Made by a program: the position numbers and the translations under genes
In this document: positions 48,643 to 57,725 of the stretch, piece by piece
Numbering within the stretch: the first letter of the stretch is position 1
Layout: each line of letters opens with the position of its first letter
Assembly (NCBI GenBank): GCA_022509165.1
Contig: JAFLTT010000009.1
Span: forward strand, 60,838-124,837
DNA from: Muribaculaceae bacterium
Lineage (GTDB): Bacteria; Bacteroidota; Bacteroidia; Bacteroidales; Muribaculaceae
Direction of reading: 5' to 3'
DNA: 64,000 bases
Notes under the pieces: model-generated
What the model saw: the letters and a program-made list of their open reading frames with translations, nothing else
Told to the model about the DNA's origin: nothing
Database searches by the model: none

Positions 48643-49983
48643 ATGGCACCTCAAAAGAACTCTGCTAAAGGTATCATTATAAATCGAATGTATGCCGGGA
48701 GCTATTTATCCGACAATATAGGTCATGAGGTTATCAATCTTTTTCGTGCAGATAACAATAATTTCTATATATATATAAATCCATACGGGTCTGTTTCCAA
48801 GGAAGCCCTTAATTTTGAAAATATACTGTTGGTTAGGCTTGCCGGTAAAAATCTTTTTGAGGTTATTGGTTTAGCTACAGGTCTTACCCCCGCCTATTGT
48901 GTTACAAATCCGGGTAATCAAACAAAAAAAAGCTTTGATGATGTTTTAAAAGCTCAAAATGATTATATCAAAAGCCAAAATGGTGTAAGTTATGGAGGTG
49001 TAAGTATAATTGATATATTTAGTTCGGCAAGCCTTCAAGATATTTATATTTCCTTCAAGGCCGATTGTGTAAGAGAACCAAAAGAGGGTCAAAGAATTTT
49101 TCTTTATTATAAAGAAAAAAAAGATAAATCATATCAATCAGATCAAGCGGAATATTCCCATCTACCGGGACTGGTAATAGAGATAACACAACAAAGTTGG
49201 CCACGTACAGCTTTGAAAACTTATATCGTCGAAGATAATAATAATAACGTCCCTTCGGATTATGATAAATTAAAAGATGTGATTGACAACAAATCACTTT
49301 GGAAAGAAAAATCTGTTGAGAAAATTATAAATGACAGCTTATTCAAAAGCTATCCCAATTCCCTTTTTTACATTTGTGGCATTCAAGACAATGAAAATTG
49401 TATTTCAAATGCAATAGTATATTTTATGAATGAACCCAGATATAAAAAATTATGGGTTGATTTTTTTAAGAGAGAACTAAAAATTAACCTGTCGGAGAAT
49501 TATCAGGCCTATCGAGAAGTGGATGCCAAAATTAAGGATGATAATGATACGGGAGGTAGAATAGATATTCTTATCAAGGATGATGACAATATTGTTGTCA
49601 TCGAGAATAAAATAAAGTCGGATATAAATTCGATAAAAAGTGATCTTTCGGATGGGAGTAAAAATAAAAAGAATCAGCTACACAGATATTATAATTTTAT
49701 AAATAAAAAATACATTAATTATAAACATTATTTTTTTATTCTTCACCCGAATTATAATGTACCTCATCTTGAGGGGCTAAATGCTAAAGAATACAACAAG
49801 ATAACCTATCAATTGCTCTATGAATATCTTAACAAAGATGGAATAAGAGAAATTGTAGAAAAGGATATGGATTTTAATTCCCTTAAGATTTTATTGAAAC
49901 GTCATTGTAACGACACGCCAAATGGATATCTAAGGGATGAGATGATGATAAAATTCTATAATAGGATAAAAGAATTAAAATAA
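48643..49983 (+). CDS. PD-(D/E)XK nuclease (PDDEXK_4-like) with novel N-terminal domain
   Basis: A 446-residue A+T-rich protein. The N-terminal half (RMYAGSYLSDNIGHEVINLF, then FYIYINPYGSVSKEALNF) is not recognised. The C-terminal half from about 260 is a nuclease core: the acidic start NYQAYREVDAKIKD, then GGRIDILIKDDDNIVVIENK with D in RIDIL and ExK in IENK, followed by KNQLHRYYNFI, matching PDDEXK_4-type proteins seen in phage-defence loci. It follows the structured leader by 49 bases and has no obvious promoter of its own. A defence function is inferred. Confidence 0.7.
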   Translation: MAPQKNSAKGIIINRMYAGSYLSDNIGHEVINLFRADNNNFYIYINPYGSVSKEALNFENILLVRLAGKNLFEVIGLATGLTPAYCVTNPGNQTKKSFDDVLKAQNDYIKSQNGVSYGGVSIIDIFSSASLQDIYISFKADCVREPKEGQRIFLYYKEKKDKSYQSDQAEYSHLPGLVIEITQQSWPRTALKTYIVEDNNNNVPSDYDKLKDVIDNKSLWKEKSVEKIINDSLFKSYPNSLFYICGIQDNENCISNAIVYFMNEPRYKKLWVDFFKRELKINLSENYQAYREVDAKIKDDNDTGGRIDILIKDDDNIVVIENKIKSDINSIKSDLSDGSKNKKNQLHRYYNFINKKYINYKHYFFILHPNYNVPHLEGLNAKEYNKITYQLLYEYLNKDGIREIVEKDMDFNSLKILLKRHCNDTPNGYLRDEMMIKFYNRIKELK

Positions 49984-50006
49984 TTTAAATTAAAAATAAA
50001 CTAAAT

Positions 50007-51020
50007 ATGAAAAAAACAATTTGGGCAATGATGTCCGCTCTTTTGGTTTTCACGGGATGCGGGAACAAGCAAAAATCCTTGGCCGAAGGTGCTTCCGGTG
50101 ATATGGAAGCTTATGAAAACAGTGATGTGCATGCCATTGAACAGGCTCGGCCGACTATAATGGTCATTCCAAGTGATAATCTTCTGAATTATTACAAGTC
50201 TTTAGGGCAGGAAAATATAGATGGAGTAAAGGTCACTACCAGGGACTATAACAAATACCTTTTGGCAAATCCTGACAATAAAGCTGTGATTTCATATATC
50301 CAGCAAGCTTTTACTGATGCCAACTATCCTATCCAAGATTTGGAACAAACTCTCAAACAACTACAGACTCAGGATGCTGTGGATATGGTTGACGGTCTTG
50401 ACAAGGATGCTAAAACCATGTTGCTTACTGTAGCTCAGCCTGATATAATCCTTGAACTGGATTATAGCTCAAAAATGGATATGAAGGGGGATCTTAATAA
50501 TGCCAGGAAAGTAAGCTTCACGTTGAATGCATTGGATGCTTATACCAATAATGTACTTTCTTCTAACACAATGGGAGATTTAAAAGGAGAGAATACCGTA
50601 GCTGCCATTTCAGAACCGATGAAAAAGACAATGCCAAAATTAATGGGAGATATTCAAAAATCTTTTGGTGATGTTCTTCAAAGAGGTAGAAATGTAACAA
50701 TTAGAGTCAATGTAGCCCAGGATTCTAATGTAAGTCTTAATGATGAGTCAATTGAAGGTGATACATACGCTGATTGGATAAATGATTATATCAAGACACA
50801 TACCGTGAAAGGTGCATATAAGATGCAACGTAATACAAACAAAGAACTATATTTTGTAAACTGTCGTATACCATTGACCAATGAAGACGGCACGCAGTAC
50901 GGTGTTTATGACTGGGCGCGTGAAATGGCTAAATCGATGCGTAAAAATTTAGGAGTAAGTTGCACAAATAAGGCTCAAGGGTTAGGAGAAATCGTCATAA
51001 CAATTAATGGAGTGAAGTAA
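50007..51020 (+). CDS. DUF6175-like lipoprotein
   Basis: A 337-residue protein. The signal peptide ends at a lipobox (LLVFTGC, Cys at 18). RPTIMVIPSDNLLNYYKSL near residue 50 and QDYNKYLLANPDNKAVI-like blocks resemble the DUF6175 family of Bacteroidetes lipoproteins. ILELDYSSKMDMKGD and VSFTLNALDAYTNNVL suggest an alternating beta domain resembling curli/secretion-assembly lipoproteins. It starts 23 bases after the nuclease and its TAA overlaps the next ATG by one base (TAATG), so the pair is coupled. Role unknown. Confidence 0.7.
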   Translation: MKKTIWAMMSALLVFTGCGNKQKSLAEGASGDMEAYENSDVHAIEQARPTIMVIPSDNLLNYYKSLGQENIDGVKVTTRDYNKYLLANPDNKAVISYIQQAFTDANYPIQDLEQTLKQLQTQDAVDMVDGLDKDAKTMLLTVAQPDIILELDYSSKMDMKGDLNNARKVSFTLNALDAYTNNVLSSNTMGDLKGENTVAAISEPMKKTMPKLMGDIQKSFGDVLQRGRNVTIRVNVAQDSNVSLNDESIEGDTYADWINDYIKTHTVKGAYKMQRNTNKELYFVNCRIPLTNEDGTQYGVYDWAREMAKSMRKNLGVSCTNKAQGLGEIVITINGVK

Positions 51021-52195
51021 TGAAATTAAAATACTTAATAACGGTTGCAGCCTGTTTTGGTATGCTTCTTTTTTCTTGTGGAGGTGATAAGGGAAACAAA
51101 AAATTTAATCCGGAAGATCGTACTACATCAAAAATGAGTGACGATGAACGTATGGCAGCAATAGCACAAAAGAAGGCAGAATTAACTATTGATCCTTATG
51201 TTATGATGACTTCTAATGATGTGAAACTGTCTGTTATGCCTCCTACTCCGCAGGGAGATCTAAATGAGGGGTTAAGTGAAAAAATTGCAGTTAAAATGCT
51301 GCAAATAATAGCTCAAAATGGAATAGGTGGATTGAATACTGTCCCTGGGTTTGCTTTAACTGCCACATTAACTGAAGGTGAAAAGAAAACAACAGGAACT
51401 GCCCCTCAAAAAATGGTTGCTCAATACACAATTAACTATTCAGTGATAAATACGGTAACGGGTGATGTGTATGCTACTGCTTCACAGGATATAACCGGTG
51501 TAGGAAACTCTTTTCCTCAAGCAACAAGAAACGCTATCAATGAGATTAAAAATAGCCCGGCTATTCAGCAAATGCTTTCTACAGGTTCAGAAAAAATCAT
51601 TTCATGGTTTAATGACAATGTGGAGACTTTCAAGGGACAGGTTGAAGCGGCTTATGAAAAGGGAGACTATGCGTTAGCTATTTCTTTAATAGAATCAGTA
51701 CCACAAAAATCTACTGCCGCTTTTGAATATGCACAAGGAAGGCGAAAAGATATTAATGAGAAATTCTTAAATTCCATTGCAAGTCAAGAACTTGTGGCAC
51801 TTAAACAAGCAATTCAAGAATCAGGAAATAATCCATCGGCTGAAGTTTATGCCCATTTAAAATTATTACCTCAAGGTTCTCCACAATTTGAAGAAGCATC
51901 AAAACTGATTGAAAAGTATGAAAATGATGTTCAGATAAAGACGGCTCAGGATAACGCTGACGCCAAAGTAAAGGCGGAACTTGATGCACAGAGGGCTCAA
52001 GAAGTAGAACTGGCAAATATAGAGGCTGAGCGCCTTAAGGCAAAATACCAGGCTAAAGCTACTGAACAAGCTCTGCGTCAGCGCATGCGCGAGAAGGATG
52101 ATAAAGATCGAGGGTTCTGGGGAAATCTTGGTGCCCGCATTATTGGCGCTATTGATGGCGTAACCGATGGTGATGGTTATGATGATGATAAATAA
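51020..52195 (+). CDS. Lipoprotein with long helical tail, unknown
   Basis: A 391-residue protein starting one base inside the previous stop. The lipobox is LLFSC (Cys at 20). Residues 50-190 are a beta/alpha domain with KIAVKMLQIIAQNGIGGLNT and AQYTINYSVINTVTGDVYATA, like proteins that process an outer-membrane secretion or polymer component. Residues 240-360 are a long coiled coil of Ala/Glu/Gln/Lys (ELDAQRAQEVELANIEAERL), and the end is acidic (DGVTDGDGYDDDK). The exact family is not recognised. It and its neighbour probably act together in the envelope. Confidence 0.65.
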   Translation: MKLKYLITVAACFGMLLFSCGGDKGNKKFNPEDRTTSKMSDDERMAAIAQKKAELTIDPYVMMTSNDVKLSVMPPTPQGDLNEGLSEKIAVKMLQIIAQNGIGGLNTVPGFALTATLTEGEKKTTGTAPQKMVAQYTINYSVINTVTGDVYATASQDITGVGNSFPQATRNAINEIKNSPAIQQMLSTGSEKIISWFNDNVETFKGQVEAAYEKGDYALAISLIESVPQKSTAAFEYAQGRRKDINEKFLNSIASQELVALKQAIQESGNNPSAEVYAHLKLLPQGSPQFEEASKLIEKYENDVQIKTAQDNADAKVKAELDAQRAQEVELANIEAERLKAKYQAKATEQALRQRMREKDDKDRGFWGNLGARIIGAIDGVTDGDGYDDDK

Positions 52196-52342
52196 TTTTT
52201 AATAGATATTAATAATCACTAGTGTCCTATAAAAATGGGAACTGGTTAAAAATTAAAAAATTAGACCCATTATGATCTGAGTGAACATTGAAATTTTGAG
52301 ATTTAGTTCTATTGAAAAATCCGACGAGATTGTTTGTATCTG

Positions 52343-52510
52343 TTAAAGATATTCCAAAGATTCCAAAATAGTGATAAGATCACGAAGATTGGAATTGTTA
52401 CAAAGCTGTCCGAACATCATCACAAGTAGTTAGTTACAGCATGTGAAATGTTTCACATACCGGTTTCCATCGTACTAAGCAACTATTCTGTAAAACTTGT
52501 TCCTGTTCAT
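52343..52510 (-). pseudogene. Decayed IS4-type transposase N-terminus (DUF4372-like)
   Basis: On the minus strand one frame reads MNRNKFYRIVA, a stop, YDGNRYVKHFTCC, N, a stop, then LLVMMFGQLCNNSNLRDLIT. The order (K)YDGNRYVKHFTCWNQLLVMMFGQL is the start of Bacteroidetes IS4-family transposases with a DUF4372 domain. Two in-frame stops and the lack of any DDE domain show it is dead. It marks past mobile-element activity in the 52.2-52.7 kb gap. Confidence 0.85.
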
Positions 52511-52681
52511 AAATTTTATTAATCGAACAAAAACACACTTGACGTTGTACAGGATTTCTCGTTTGTGGAAATATAATAAGCCAATCAAGTCCGTTCGTAC
52601 CATCTTTCGATGTAATCGACTAAGTCTCAATAATTTTAAAGGTTATTCTCAAATTTTAATGAGACAACAAAGATAAATAAT

Positions 52682-53341
52682 ATGGATTTAAAAGATTTAT
52701 TAACTAACAAATGGACATATATTATAGGTATAATTGTAATTCTAGCAGTCATAGGAGGAATTAATGATTGTTCAGATTCTAAAAAAAGGGAAGCAAAATC
52801 TGCGGATGCCTATATTACAGCAGTTGCTGAAAATGACTATACACAAGCCCATTTAATCTTGAATAAACTTCAAGCTGACTATCTACAATATCCTGATAAT
52901 AAATCAAAATCTGAAACATTTTGGAATGCCGCAAATTATATTTATAAGGCGGAAATGCAATATCTTCTTCCTCAAAATGATAGGGAGGCCGATCGAAGAC
53001 TTCTTTATACTTTGGATGATTTCACTCCTATTGGAGTTTCTCCAGAAGCAGATTATGAATATTCAGGTTCTGAATATTATGATAATAACAAAAAGTTTGA
53101 GGCATATATGAGATATGCTTCAGGATATAATAAATTATGCCTAGAAATGATAAGAGTGGCCTTAAGAAATAACAATTTGGAATTTGCAAAAGAGGTGCTT
53201 TCTTCTATGAAAGATAATTTTCATCAAAATACTGAAAAAGATGAAAAGAACACTTATACTTATACTTACACTTTAAATGAACAAGCTCAGAATGAGGCTA
53301 AAAAATTAATTCAAGATTACGAAAATCGTCATTTAAATTAG
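52682..53341 (+). CDS. Single-pass membrane protein, unknown
   Basis: A 219-residue protein. Residues 1-30 form a membrane anchor (TYIIGIIVILAVIGGIND) with a short cytoplasmic start, and the rest is polar and helical (AYITAVAENDYTQAHLIL, MRYASGYNKLCLEMIRVALR). A threonine/tyrosine run (TYTYTYTL) occurs near the C-terminus. The helical hairpins resemble degenerate tetratricopeptide repeats. No catalytic residue is seen. The gene follows the dead IS remnant by about 170 bases, so it may be the last original gene of its module. Confidence 0.6.
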   Translation: MDLKDLLTNKWTYIIGIIVILAVIGGINDCSDSKKREAKSADAYITAVAENDYTQAHLILNKLQADYLQYPDNKSKSETFWNAANYIYKAEMQYLLPQNDREADRRLLYTLDDFTPIGVSPEADYEYSGSEYYDNNKKFEAYMRYASGYNKLCLEMIRVALRNNNLEFAKEVLSSMKDNFHQNTEKDEKNTYTYTYTLNEQAQNEAKKLIQDYENRHLN

Positions 53342-53434
53342 TAAAACAAATTTGCTTTAAAAACATTAATCTAATTAATTCTGGTTAATTTTAGGAGGAT
53401 GAGCCAAAATAAAGAATGCACATCCTAAAAGAAA

Positions 53435-53469
53435 GCCGTCTGAGAAGAATTTTTCAGGCGGCTATTTTT
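53435..53469 (+). terminator. Intrinsic terminator after the membrane protein gene
   Basis: GCCGTCTGA (53435-53443) pairs with TCAGGCGGC (53454-53462), nine pairs with one G-U, and is followed by TATTTTT. Confidence 0.85.
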
Positions 53470-53924
53470 GAAATTGAAGAAATTTTTGAGAATTTGTTTG
53501 ATTTATGGGATAAACGATGTGTTGAAAAGGAAGGATTGCAAGTTGCCAGATATATTGTAGTTCACATAGGGTATATCTAATAAACAGTAAAAAAGTGATG
53601 ATGAGATAATAAGACCGTTAGGGGAAGAAGCTAAAGATTAAGCCTTGTGACTGTGTTTTATAAGCATTGACTGAGATACACATTGAGTACAGATTATAAG
53701 GTTTGTAATTTTGCGGGATTACAAACTCTATTTTTTTGTACTATGACCAAGGAAGAATTTGAAGTTATAAAGCGAGAGAAAAATAGAGAATTGTAAATAA
53801 TTTTAGTTTAATCCTCTCAAATCTGTAAATCTTTTAAGGGAAAGTCAGATAGCATACCAATGATAGCAATTCGAACCAAATCAGATAATTTTGTATTTTC
53901 AATCTATGTGCAGTTGCACAGTAT

Positions 53925-54062
53925 ATGAAAATAGAGTTGGTGGTTATTAAAAGAGATGCATATCTTAACAAATTGATTAAAAGTCGCCACAAAGGATTTA
54001 TAAAAATAATTACCGGTATACGCAGGTGTGGAAAAATCTTACTTCCTTCTGCAAAGAAATAA
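53925..54062 (+). pseudogene. Truncated N-terminus of an AAA_14/DUF4143-type ATPase
   Basis: Forty-five codons read MKIELVVIKRDAYLNKLI and HKGFIKIITGIRRCGKILL before a stop. This matches the start of DUF4143-type ATPases up to the Walker A (GIRRCGK, with the following Ser/Thr changed to I). The rest of the gene is missing. It lies 145 bases before an intact relative, so it is a decayed copy of that kind. Region 53.35-54.2 kb otherwise shows only a terminator and a palindrome. Confidence 0.75.
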
Positions 54063-54125
54063 AATTATCCATAAACATTTAAATATATTGAATAGACTAT
54101 CACTATTTTAATTTAAATATTTAGA

Positions 54126-54163
54126 ATTAAATCGCCAAATTTATATAAATTTGGCGATTTAAT
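54126..54163. repeat. Perfect 38-base palindrome
   Basis: Each half is 19 bases (ATTAAATCGCCAAATTTAT from 54126, then its exact complement to 54163) with no spacer. It sits 45 bases before the ATPase gene. It could be an operator for a dimeric regulator, a cruciform-forming element or a terminator-like hairpin. Confidence 0.9.
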
Positions 54164-54207
54164 GTATTAATACTAAATTTGACAAATAAAATTATCTAAT
54201 TCGAACT

Positions 54208-55329
54208 ATGATAAAAAGGTATATTGAGTCCCAAATAATAAAGGATTTCAGTAAAGGGAAGATAATCTGTCTTATCGGTCCTCGACAAGTGGGAAAGACC
54301 ACATTGCTGGATTCTTTAACCGATTCTTCAGAAAGGATCCTAAGGCTTAATTGTGATGATATTCTAGATGTCAATCAAATAGAAAACCGATCTGCCATCG
54401 AACTGAAGAATCTAATAAAAGATTATGTGATGGTTCAGATAGATGAGGTGCAAAGAATCGAAAATGTGGGTTTGGCACTTAAAAAAATTGCTGACCTCAA
54501 ATTACCGGTGAAAGTAATTGTTACAGGATCTTCATCCTTGGGTATCCGAGATAAGGTATATGAACCAGCAACCGGAAGACTTCTTGAATATAATCTTTAT
54601 CCCTTTTCTCTATTGGAATTGGCTAATGCCACATCTCGCCTGGATGAACAAAAGCAACTGGAATCCCGTATGATTTATGGACTCTATCCTGAAATAGTGA
54701 CCGATCCGTCAGATGCAAAGAGACTCTTAATGGGTATAACCAATAATTATCTCTATAAAGACATCTTATCTTATGGTGGAATTAAAAAACCTGAGATGCT
54801 ACAAAAACTTCTCAGGGCTTTGGCTCTGCAATTGGGAAGTGAAGTCTCTTATAATGAATTGTCAAAAATTGTAGGGGCAGACAAACAGACAGTCGAAAAT
54901 TATATTGACCTTTTGGAGAAAAGTTTCGTGGTCTTCAAACTCAGTTCCTATAGCAGGAATTTAAGAAATGAGATTCAAAAAGGGAAAAAAATCTATTTTT
55001 ATGACAATGGAATAAGAAATGCAATCATTTCAAATTTCGCTCCTCTGGAACTTCGTAATGATGTGGGAGCATTGTGGGAAAATCTAATGATCAGTGAAAG
55101 GATCAAAAGAAATTCTTACTTTAGAAATTATGCTCAATCCTTTTTTTGGAGAACACATTCTCAACAGGAAATTGATTATGTGGAGGAAGAAGACGGGCAA
55201 CTTTCAGCTTATGAATTCAAATGGAATAAAAATTCTAAAGCTAAAGAACCAAAGCTGTTTAAAGAAACTTATCCGGAATCAAAATTTCAAATAATAACTC
55301 CTGACAATTATTGGCCTTTTATTTCATGA
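54208..55329 (+). CDS. AAA_14/DUF4143 ATPase
   Basis: A 373-residue protein. Walker A is LIGPRQVGKTTLLD near residue 22 and Walker B is VMVQIDEVQRIEN near 75. RLLEYNLYPFSLLELA near 125 is the family's linker. The C-terminal DUF4143 domain carries a PD-(D/E)XK-like core (SQQEIDYVEEEDGQLSAYEFKWN near 330-352). These proteins are common in gut Bacteroidales and roles in DNA or self-defence are only suggested. It is intact. It lies between a truncated relative and comM relic 2. Confidence 0.85.
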   Translation: MIKRYIESQIIKDFSKGKIICLIGPRQVGKTTLLDSLTDSSERILRLNCDDILDVNQIENRSAIELKNLIKDYVMVQIDEVQRIENVGLALKKIADLKLPVKVIVTGSSSLGIRDKVYEPATGRLLEYNLYPFSLLELANATSRLDEQKQLESRMIYGLYPEIVTDPSDAKRLLMGITNNYLYKDILSYGGIKKPEMLQKLLRALALQLGSEVSYNELSKIVGADKQTVENYIDLLEKSFVVFKLSSYSRNLRNEIQKGKKIYFYDNGIRNAIISNFAPLELRNDVGALWENLMISERIKRNSYFRNYAQSFFWRTHSQQEIDYVEEEDGQLSAYEFKWNKNSKAKEPKLFKETYPESKFQIITPDNYWPFIS

Positions 55330-55344
55330 GCCCTGTTCAAAAAG

Positions 55345-55680
55345 TATTCCACCATCAAACTGTCTGTTAATGTCGTGGCGATGAAAGGTGGAGGTATGAC
55401 CTTTTGCTTTCGATGATATGGTTGACACCACGCTTGCGGAAAGTACCGCTGAGATCCGTCGTCACGTATTAGATGCTTGTGCTCGGGCCTTCGATCGTAT
55501 ACAGCGTCTTGCCCGTACCATCGCTGACCTTGAATCAGTCCAGACTCTTCCTGAAGTAACCTCGAATGACTATGCCTCTGCCGTTTCTGCCGCTGTAAAC
55601 GCACCGGTTCTGAGTCGCCGTATCTCCGAAGCCATCGGCTACCGTAACCTCGACGGCCACGACTACGGCACCACCTACTA
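55345..55680 (+). pseudogene. Relic 2 of comM, internally deleted
   Basis: Plus-strand sequence matches comM segments in order: CCACCATCAAACTGTC resembles the comM HHTVSPVAMVGGG region, then FDDMVDTTLAESTAEIRRHV, then ARAFDRIQRLARTIADLESV and the end EAIGYRNLDGHDYGTTY with stop at 55678-55680. The part encoding KGEKGVYCNAQMNTRLLK is deleted, and the first part is frameshifted. An 87-codon open frame remains at 55418-55681. Nucleotide match to comM is high at the end. Confidence 0.88.
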
Positions 55681-55689
55681 AAAATTAAT

Positions 55690-55771
55690 ATGAATCCTCC
55701 TACATTATTTATTATTACAGGACCTAATGGAGCCGGAAAAACAAATGCTTCTATAAATATTCTTCCGGAAA
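55690..55771 (+). pseudogene. Truncated start of a second zeta-toxin gene
   Basis: About 82 bases encode MNPPTLFIITGPNGAGKTNA and SINILPEN before the similarity ends. They match the intact zeta-like gene at 45063 almost base for base and keep the same 9-base distance to the comM-like stop. The copy is cut off right before the terminator at 55781. Confidence 0.9.
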
Positions 55772-55780
55772 ATAACACAG

Positions 55781-55819
55781 AGAGGGCGCGCCGGTCTGTC
55801 CCCGACACGCCCTCTTTTA
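55781..55819. terminator. Terminator near the fimbrial operon end
   Basis: AGAGGGCG (55781-55788) pairs with CGCCCTCT (55808-55815), with T's following on the plus side. It sits at the junction between the zeta fragment and the convergent fimbrial operon. Confidence 0.8.
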
Positions 55820-55843
55820 TGTTTATGTTAGATTGTGATTAAA

Positions 55844-57670
55844 TCAATAATATGAAGGATTTTCTTTTGCTAAAACGGTGTAGACAGTATTGCCGTTAAT
55901 TGTCTCTTCCACTACGTAGTGGTCATCATCAACCCATTGGTTTACCTTATTGCCACACTTGTTGTCGCCATTTCTCGGGTCGAAACCTACGTATGACCCT
56001 CCGTTTATGTGTACAACTGAGACATCCTCATCGTTTTTGATATTAACAAGGGCATCTTGCAGATATTCCATGTAAGTATCACCAGCGTAACGGGTTCCGT
56101 CGATGTTTTCAATCCAGCCGCCATTGATAATTATTTCACAACCGGGGAATCCATATTTATCGAGAACTTTCTGTTCATCACATGCATAAATTGCAGAGTT
56201 GTCTTCACAACACTTGATAATTCCGCCATTAATGATGACTTTTCCGCCATGTTCGGCCCATATGGTCTGTGTGCCTATACAAGCCTCTTTATCTATGGAA
56301 AGTATTGCTCCTGTGGACTCTTTGCTACTGTCTTCAATAATCAAGGTATTTGTGTAATAGCCTCCAACAACATTAAGTACAGAATATGCTTCGGGGGTCT
56401 TTTGTTCGATTGTTTTGCCGTTCAGGTCAAGTGTAATGGTTAAATCGCCTTCTTCATCCCAAATTTCGAAAGTATCGGTATGGTCCATTGTAATATCGCA
56501 TCCCAAGATGATTTTACCGGCCTTAGCTCCTTCGCCATAGAATTTTTCGATTGAGGCCTGGAGTTGGTCTTCGTTATAGACGTATTCTACTTTAGGATGC
56601 TCTTCGTTGATGAAGCCGTCGAAGCGATGGTCTACTGTCACTTTGATATTGCTATTGTCTGTCCAGAAGTTTTCCACATCCACAGTGGTGAGCCAGTTCC
56701 GTTTCACGGGGATGTCAATATCATAGTTGCGAGTGAGTGTTTGCGGATTTTCGCCTTTCTCGTCGGTGTAGTTTACAGACACTTCAAAGGGATAGAACCA
56801 CGACTGAGGCACGGCGAGGCCTGAATTTACAGGTGCATATGTGCCGGAGAGATCTTCATCGCCGAAGTTGGCGGGAAGATAATGGGTGAACACAGCCGCG
56901 TACGATGCTTTTCCAGTAGCGTCATATTCCAATGCGTAGCTAACCGGTGCGCTGTTGTAGGTGTGGTCTCCTTCCTCTGTATTGTCATAGTTGAAATCGC
57001 CGGTGAGAGCGTTGAACGTGTCACTGGCAAGCATGGGTTGCCCTTTGTAAGAAACAGATACCCCTTTAATCTCAAATTTTTCGCCTACAGTAAATGTATT
57101 GAAGTCGTGGGCTATAAGGCGCAGTTTACCGAAGGGGCGCTTTAGTACGGCTGCGACATGTTCTTTGGCTACAAAATCTTCGCTTACGAAGAAAGCGTCG
57201 TCGAGCTCGTTATTGAGATCGGTTTTATAAGAGATATTCTCAAGGTCGTCCTTGGCTGTAGATGCAAAATCGGCGTATGCCACGATTTTGTAGGTCTGCC
57301 CTTTTATCAGGCGGAAATTGAAATAAGCTTCATCGCTTGCAACACCTGTCTTATCTTGTTTTTCCACGAGTGAATAAACAGTTTGACCGGCCGTTTCCTT
57401 GCCGATATAAATGCCTACGGTGTAGGAGAGAGGATGGTTCTGAAGGTCGACGTTGCCTATGGATGGGTAGCCCGATTCGCCGTTCCATGCGAGGGGATTG
57501 TTACCGAAAACGTCGGGCACCGAGCGCGAGCCGATGGCTTCGGGTGCCTTTACGCCTATTGTCGTGATAATCTCACTACCGAGTCCGTCTTCGTTAAGAA
57601 GGGAATCCTGGGAACAAGAAGCTAACCCTACGACGAGTGCAGATATTAGCCAAGTCAGTTTCTTTTTCAT
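55844..57670 (-). CDS. Fimbrillin-like lipoprotein with beta-helix-type C-terminus
   Basis: A 608-residue lipoprotein (VVGLASCSQDS, lipidated Cys near 19). Residues 45-335 match the two-domain fimbrillin-like pattern (GKLRLIAHDFNTFTV, YKIVAYADF) of Bacteroidales Mfa/Fim proteins. Residues 365-600 consist of short repeated strands (KIILGCDITMDHTDTF, LTITLDLNGKTIEQKT, KVIINGGIIKCCEDN, EIIINGGWIENIDG) that read as a right-handed beta helix, unusual for fimbrillins. It is probably a tip or surface adhesin; the ligand is unknown. It is the third gene of a minus-strand fimbrial operon. Confidence 0.75.
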   Translation of the reverse strand: MKKKLTWLISALVVGLASCSQDSLLNEDGLGSEIITTIGVKAPEAIGSRSVPDVFGNNPLAWNGESGYPSIGNVDLQNHPLSYTVGIYIGKETAGQTVYSLVEKQDKTGVASDEAYFNFRLIKGQTYKIVAYADFASTAKDDLENISYKTDLNNELDDAFFVSEDFVAKEHVAAVLKRPFGKLRLIAHDFNTFTVGEKFEIKGVSVSYKGQPMLASDTFNALTGDFNYDNTEEGDHTYNSAPVSYALEYDATGKASYAAVFTHYLPANFGDEDLSGTYAPVNSGLAVPQSWFYPFEVSVNYTDEKGENPQTLTRNYDIDIPVKRNWLTTVDVENFWTDNSNIKVTVDHRFDGFINEEHPKVEYVYNEDQLQASIEKFYGEGAKAGKIILGCDITMDHTDTFEIWDEEGDLTITLDLNGKTIEQKTPEAYSVLNVVGGYYTNTLIIEDSSKESTGAILSIDKEACIGTQTIWAEHGGKVIINGGIIKCCEDNSAIYACDEQKVLDKYGFPGCEIIINGGWIENIDGTRYAGDTYMEYLQDALVNIKNDEDVSVVHINGGSYVGFDPRNGDNKCGNKVNQWVDDDHYVVEETINGNTVYTVLAKENPSYY

Positions 57671-57725
57671 GATGGAATAAAGATTTACAATGGTTGTGAT
57701 TATTAATATATATATATTATGTTTT

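Noticed and set aside
53751..53795. Tiny frame starting MTKEEFEVIKREKN
   Set aside because: Only about 17 codons, no support beyond a start and stop.
55308..55808. 166-codon minus-strand open frame
   Set aside because: It lies antisense to comM relic 2 and the zeta fragment, and the same antisense openness occurs over intact comM; its composition is not protein-like.
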